A stretch of DNA of 64,000 nt from Oenanthe sinensis. Its lineage: Eukaryota; Streptophyta; Magnoliopsida; Apiales; Apiaceae. Each line of letters starts with the position of its first letter. Position 1 is the first letter of the stretch. The notes below the pieces were generated by a model. It had not been told where the DNA came from. It made no database searches and worked only from the letters and a program-made list of their open reading frames with translations. A program made the position numbers and the translations under genes. Of the stretch, positions 60,361-64,000 are shown in pieces. The stretch spans positions 310,001 to 374,000 of the forward strand of contig JAPMAC010000210.1 in the NCBI GenBank assembly GCA_028671895.1, written 5' to 3'.

Positions 60361-60845
60361 TATAGGAACTACAAAAGTACTTAGAATTCTTTTGTTGCGC
60401 CTAGAGGAGTTTTGTTGCGCTTTTACTCTTGTTCCTTTTTATAGGAACCACAAAAATACTTAGAATTCTTTTGTTGCGCGTAGAGGAGTTTTGTTGTGCC
60501 TCTACTCTTGTTCCCTTGTATAGGAACCATAAAAGTACTTAGAATTCTTTTGTTGGGCCTAGAGCAGTTTTGTTGCGCTTCTACTCTTGTGGCCTTGTAT
60601 AAGAACCATGAAAGTACTTAGAATTCTTTTATGGTGCCTAGAGGAGTTTTGTTGCGCCTCTACTCTTGTTCCCTTATATAGGAACTACAAAAGTACTTAG
60701 AATTCTTTTGTTGCGCCTAAAGAGTTTTGTTGCGACTTTACTCTTGTGGCATTGTATAGGAACCACAAAAGTTCTTATAATTCTTTTGTTGCGCATAGAG
60801 GAGTTTTGTTGCGCCTTTACTCCTGTGGCCTTTGTATAGGAACGA
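60361..60845 (-). repeat. 79-bp tandem array in the E6 LTR
   Basis: Six full units start TATAGGAAC or a close variant at 60361, 60440, 60519, 60598, 60677 and 60755, with a partial at 60835. One more unit lies at 56175-56258, before the gypsy solo LTR. Each unit contains ACTTAGAATTCTTTTGTTG and two copies of GAGTTTTGTTGCGCC-like sequence. Confidence 0.9.
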
Positions 60846-61589
60846 CATAAAATGTACTTGCCTTAGCTTATTTCATGAAGGTTTTGAGTACAACTTTAAA
60901 TGTTCTTAATGTGGCTTGATCAACTGATTTTCTTCTGATACATCAAGGTAATTCTCTTCTTGTTGTGCTGACGCTTAGTGCACTAGTCTGGTTCACAAAT
61001 GACTAACACTGAATTAAGTTCTCTTGACTTATGTTCTTTTTCAGCTGATTAACCTTGGACTGTTGCATTGCTTTAAACACTGACTATTATTAAGCACTGT
61101 ACTTTCACTATAATCTTTTCTGGTACTTCGACAACGTATCCATTATTACCACAATCTTGAATACTTCATTCTCTGTTCTTCATTGACGCTTGAACATATA
61201 AATGAACTTCTTTCAGTGAGTATAGCTTCAAGACTGCAACTGTCTTCTTTAAACTTTGTCTTTACCTTGTCTTCAATCCTTCTAGATTCCTGCACTTCGA
61301 AAACTGTCTATCTTCAATCAATGCTAATACATTGAAATCTTTTAGTGGCAGTTTATACTGAATCTTCAACACTTCTGAAACCCTGAAAGTCTTTACACAT
61401 TATTCTTCACTGAGGCTTGAACATATTAATGAACTTCTTTCAGTGACCTGTAGTCGACTTCAAAACTTCTTCTAATATCTTGATTCTTTGTATTTGCCTT
61501 GTCTTCATTTCTTCCTGATTTCTGTGTAGACGTAGTATTATTTACATGTCTTGTTCTAGTGTTGAGTTATCACAATTACTATTCATACA

Positions 61590-62340
61590 GTTTCGTAATC
61601 TCACCAACAAATGCCCCCAAATCCAGGGTCATGGATCTAGACGTCAATGCAGAAATTCTAAATATAAAACCACTTGTTGTAACTCAACAACTGGGAAAAA
61701 AAATACTCGTGTTACCCCAACTCTTAAGAATCTTTTAGGTTGTAGGGCTAGAAACAAGAATCCAAAGTCATACATCAATTATTACAAACCCTAACAAAAT
61801 TAAATCACACTTGCGACCCCATCCATAAAGTCCTCAAAATTAAATTTTTAGAAACAATTTCCCGATTACCACAAATTACTATAACCAGTCTCTGTTTATA
61901 CAAATCTTATAAAACTAGTATAACTTCGATAAGAAGTATATTAGCTACCAATAATGTTCTATATAAGATAATATTTATTGCATATCAACTTATAATTAAT
62001 TCTTACACTAGATCTAGATAATCTGAACCAAATCCTCTTCATCATGGCATCTTGCCTTCTTCTTCTAAACTATACAGATAAGTCTCGTCAATCTACCTTT
62101 CACTGTAGGGTTATAATTTAAAGTAATGCGATCCATCTAATCTAACTGTTTTGTTTGGAAAATTTTAAACCAAAGCAAGAATGAGCTACTATAGCCCAGC
62201 AATAACTCCAGTCACAAAAGCAGTTAAAATAATTTATGAAATTTTAACTCAATATAAAAAACAGTTTCAGAAACTGAAATTTATAATACACCACAAGTTT
62301 AAAAAGTAAGCAATTCTAGATATTGGTAAGCACACCACAA
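61590..62340. other. Unassigned DNA right of E6
   Basis: AT-rich sequence without a convincing frame, LTR end or similarity to the elements above. It may be the host of E6, or another old element. Confidence 0.4.
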
Positions 62341-62344
62341 AAGT

Positions 62345-62800
62345 TCTCAAGCTCTCGTCAATACTATCGATAACTTACCACGATGGCATCAGTTGTAGTG
62401 TTACCATTCATTTAAGAATCCATAAGAAAGAAGTTCAATATATCACAAAAAGAAAAATCAACATTCAACAGTTCCCATTAACATTATCGGTAACTTAGCA
62501 CCTTGGCTTTCGTTATATTGTAAGACTAGTGAAAGTTCAGCAGTTCCCATTAATACAATTGGTAACTTAGCACATTGACTTTCATTATAGTTAAGAACAG
62601 TGAAAGTTCAGCAGTTCTCATTAACACTATCGGTAACTTAGCACCTTGGCTTTCTTTATAGTGTAAGAACAGTGAAAGTTTAGCAGTTCCCATTACCATT
62701 ATTGGTAACTTAGCACATTGTATTTCATTATAGTGTAAGAACAGTGAACGTTTAACAATTCCCATTAACGTTATCGGTAACTTAGAACCTAGGCTTTTAT
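62345..62800. repeat. Tandem array with units of about 80 bp
   Basis: Five clear copies of a unit around AACTTAGCACCTTGGCTTTC, with CAGTTCCCATTAAC and GTAAGAACAGTGAAAG parts, between about 62465 and 62800. A weaker copy is at about 62345-62410 (AACTTACCACGATGGC). Units alternate between CACCTTGGC and CACATTG forms. The minus-strand 71-codon frame across it is just the repeat. Confidence 0.85.
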
Positions 62801-62933
62801 TACAGTGTTAATGTTGAATCCCATTTGGGAAGAATGGACTTTTATTGGAGTAATTTATAGTGACAATATAGGTTGGTGATCAGTCGCCTACAATTGCCTC
62901 TCCGAGGGACATTTCTGTTTTTCTACTCTTCTA

Positions 62934-63128
62934 CTAGTAGTGGATGATCCGCCGAAAGGTGTCACCCTGACCGCATTCGGGACAAAGTATACTTGATGAC
63001 ATACCCGTGTGGTAGCTCTTACACTTCGTACACATAACGCGCCGTGCAAGCACATCGACATTCACCAGTACTCTAGTCCGATTGAATATTTTGTTTGTAA
63101 GGAAATTGAATTCCGTCCAAATGCACAT
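62934..63128 (-). CDS. Small zinc-ribbon-like reading frame, unknown
   Basis: A 64-codon minus-strand frame from ATG 63128 to TAG near 62935. It has CTKC, then 15 residues later CPEC, a pattern that could bind zinc, and a basic N-terminal half. Its GC content is visibly higher than that of the flanks. It may be the last exon of a decayed gene or a piece of a transposon-encoded protein. I do not recognise a family and see no splice site that decides the matter. Confidence 0.35.
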   Translation of the reverse strand: MCIWTEFNFLTNKIFNRTRVLVNVDVLARRVMCTKCKSYHTGMSSSILCPECGQGDTFRRIIHY

Positions 63129-64000
63129 CTCATTCTCTTCTCAGAATTCAACACCAGATGATTGATTAACTCCTAGAATTATGAGGAAGTAATATTATAT
63201 GCACATGTTGACATATAGTCAAATAATCTCTTTTTGCTCAAATATTTCTCATACAAGAAGTTTTCAAAATAACAAGACCAGGGAGTTCTTTTAAATTCAC
63301 CAAAGTTCTCAGAATGACTGTTGGATAGCTAAAACATTTTCAGAAGATTTTAGATCCATTTTGAATAACTCTAAATAATTTTCCGAAGGTTAAGTAATTA
63401 TTTGAATAATATTTAACCTCTTATTAAAAATATTTCAACAAATAAATAAACTTTAAAGATTTAAAGGATATTTAAAAAATATTTCTTTAGTATTTGATAA
63501 TATCCAAAAGATTTTCGAGGAAAAGTTCTCAAGACTCTGTTGACAAACTTTTCAAAAACTCACACACTAACTCCCGGTCAAAACGTCGAACACGAACTCT
63601 GAAACAAAATGCTTAGAACACTCCTCATTCTCTACTTATACACACTCTAACTTTATAAGATTCAGAGTTGGTAAGTAATCACAAGTAAAGAATAGTAAAC
63701 CGCATAAACATATATGTATGTTTGTAAGAAAGGTAAACGTCAAAAGGTAAAAAGGTTCAAAAACTTGCATAAACATGATTCAAATATTCTTCTATAGAAT
63801 AAAAGTAAGGAGTTAGAAAACTTGCATTTGATCCTTAGCAATGAAGCGGAAATTCTAATTAATTCTCCTTCGATAGCAATAAGTACAGATCTTCTCTTAT
63901 CACATAATGTCTCATTACTCCAACTTGATTACGTTCTAGCGGAACGGAAACATATATCAACTCAATTTCATACCTCAATCAAACATAATCCGACTATACA
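63129..64000. other. Unassigned AT-rich DNA at the right edge
   Basis: No long frame and no recognisable LTR end. TTTTCAGAAGATTTTAG and similar A/T-rich blocks (63230-63520) show weak internal similarity. It could be part of an LTR whose ends lie outside the window. Confidence 0.35.

Larger units (their letters stand above)
54339..61588 (-). mobile_element. E6: minus-strand Sirevirus-like element, 5' part, host of E2
   Basis: Minus-strand order: 5' LTR from about 61588 down to 55518, PBS 55503-55517, leader, gag remnant to 54339, where E2 interrupts it. The remaining gag, pol and 3' LTR must lie beyond the left end of the window. The LTR end on the plus strand reads TGTTAGGTCCCAAAGTATCG with a following run of G, the inverse of the Sirevirus LTR end. 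No long frame survives, so E6 is the most decayed and presumably oldest layer. Confidence 0.8.
55518..61588 (-). repeat. E6 5' LTR, interrupted by a gypsy solo LTR
   Basis: Starts TGTTAGGTCCC at 55518. The far end is less sure: ATTCA at 61585 or ATACA at 61589. Without the 4.1-kb insertion and TSD it is about 1.96 kb. It contains a 79-bp tandem array, the shared TGAACCAGAC motif (minus strand, 60972-61001) and stretches alike to the E3 LTR (GCTTGAACATATTAATGAAC near 61411). The partner LTR is outside the window. Confidence 0.75.

Noticed and set aside
60361..60845. CRISPR-like array because of regular spacing
   Set aside because: Units are contiguous 79-bp tandem copies without unique spacers, in a plant LTR.

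Overview
The window is nuclear DNA of a large-genome flowering plant, probably a eudicot. It is AT-rich and built almost wholly of nested LTR retrotransposons, and I see no intact host gene. The copia polyproteins (YVDD reverse transcriptases, plant Sirevirus-type gag and env-like ORFs) and a small patch of plastid DNA fix it as plant. I cannot name the species.

The layout is a nest of insertions, resolved by LTR ends and target-site duplications (TSDs). The outermost host is E6, a minus-strand Sirevirus-like element: gag remnant 54339-55500, PBS near 55505, 5' LTR 55518 to about 61585. Its other half lies beyond the left edge. E2, a plus-strand Sirevirus, sits inside E6 and runs from 8950 (5' LTR cut) to 54338. 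E2 was hit by five later insertions: E1 (plus Sirevirus, 1-8949, in the E2 5' LTR); E3 (minus Sirevirus, 15457-36864, TSD AAGTA, exactly at the reverse-transcriptase active site); a solo Angela-type LTR (40212-41751, TSD GAAAA); E5 (minus Angela-type, 42538-51293); and a small filler insert with a long duplication (14021-14379). E3 was in turn hit by E4 (minus Angela-type, 18603-27360, TSD CTAAC), by a hAT-type element (28543-29618, 8-bp TSD) that itself carries an Emigrant/pogo-like MITE (28811-29314), and it contains a scrambled plastid DNA patch (34691-35010: ndhH and 16S rRNA pieces). The E6 LTR was hit by a 4.1-kb Ty3/gypsy-type solo LTR (56259-60360, TSD TATAG).

No element here can work alone: every gag, pol and env-like frame carries stops or frameshifts. 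E1 is the best preserved, with one stop in the visible pol and two in a 1384-codon env-like frame, all TAG. E4 and E5 share an ancestral pol frameshift yet have near-identical LTR pairs (about 11 and 18 differences by eye over about 1.54 kb), so they look like recent, trans-mobilised copies of a coding-dead family.

The most interesting signal is regulatory. Each of the four Sirevirus families has its own short tandem array in the LTR U3 upstream of, or expected upstream of, the TATA box (GATCGA in E1, GTCTCCCCGAG in E2, AAGTCATACCG in E3, a 79-bp unit in E6), while a U3 motif around TGAACCAGAC with short inverted arms is shared by all four. In both E1 and E2 a diverged copy of that family's own array lies in the internal region between pol and the env-like gene, followed by a TATA-like box. 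This suggests that the env-like gene has its own promoter derived from, or co-evolving with, the LTR.

The right end (about 61590-64000) is outside the resolved nest. It holds an approximately 80-bp repeat array, a small zinc-ribbon-like reading frame and AT-rich DNA that I cannot assign.
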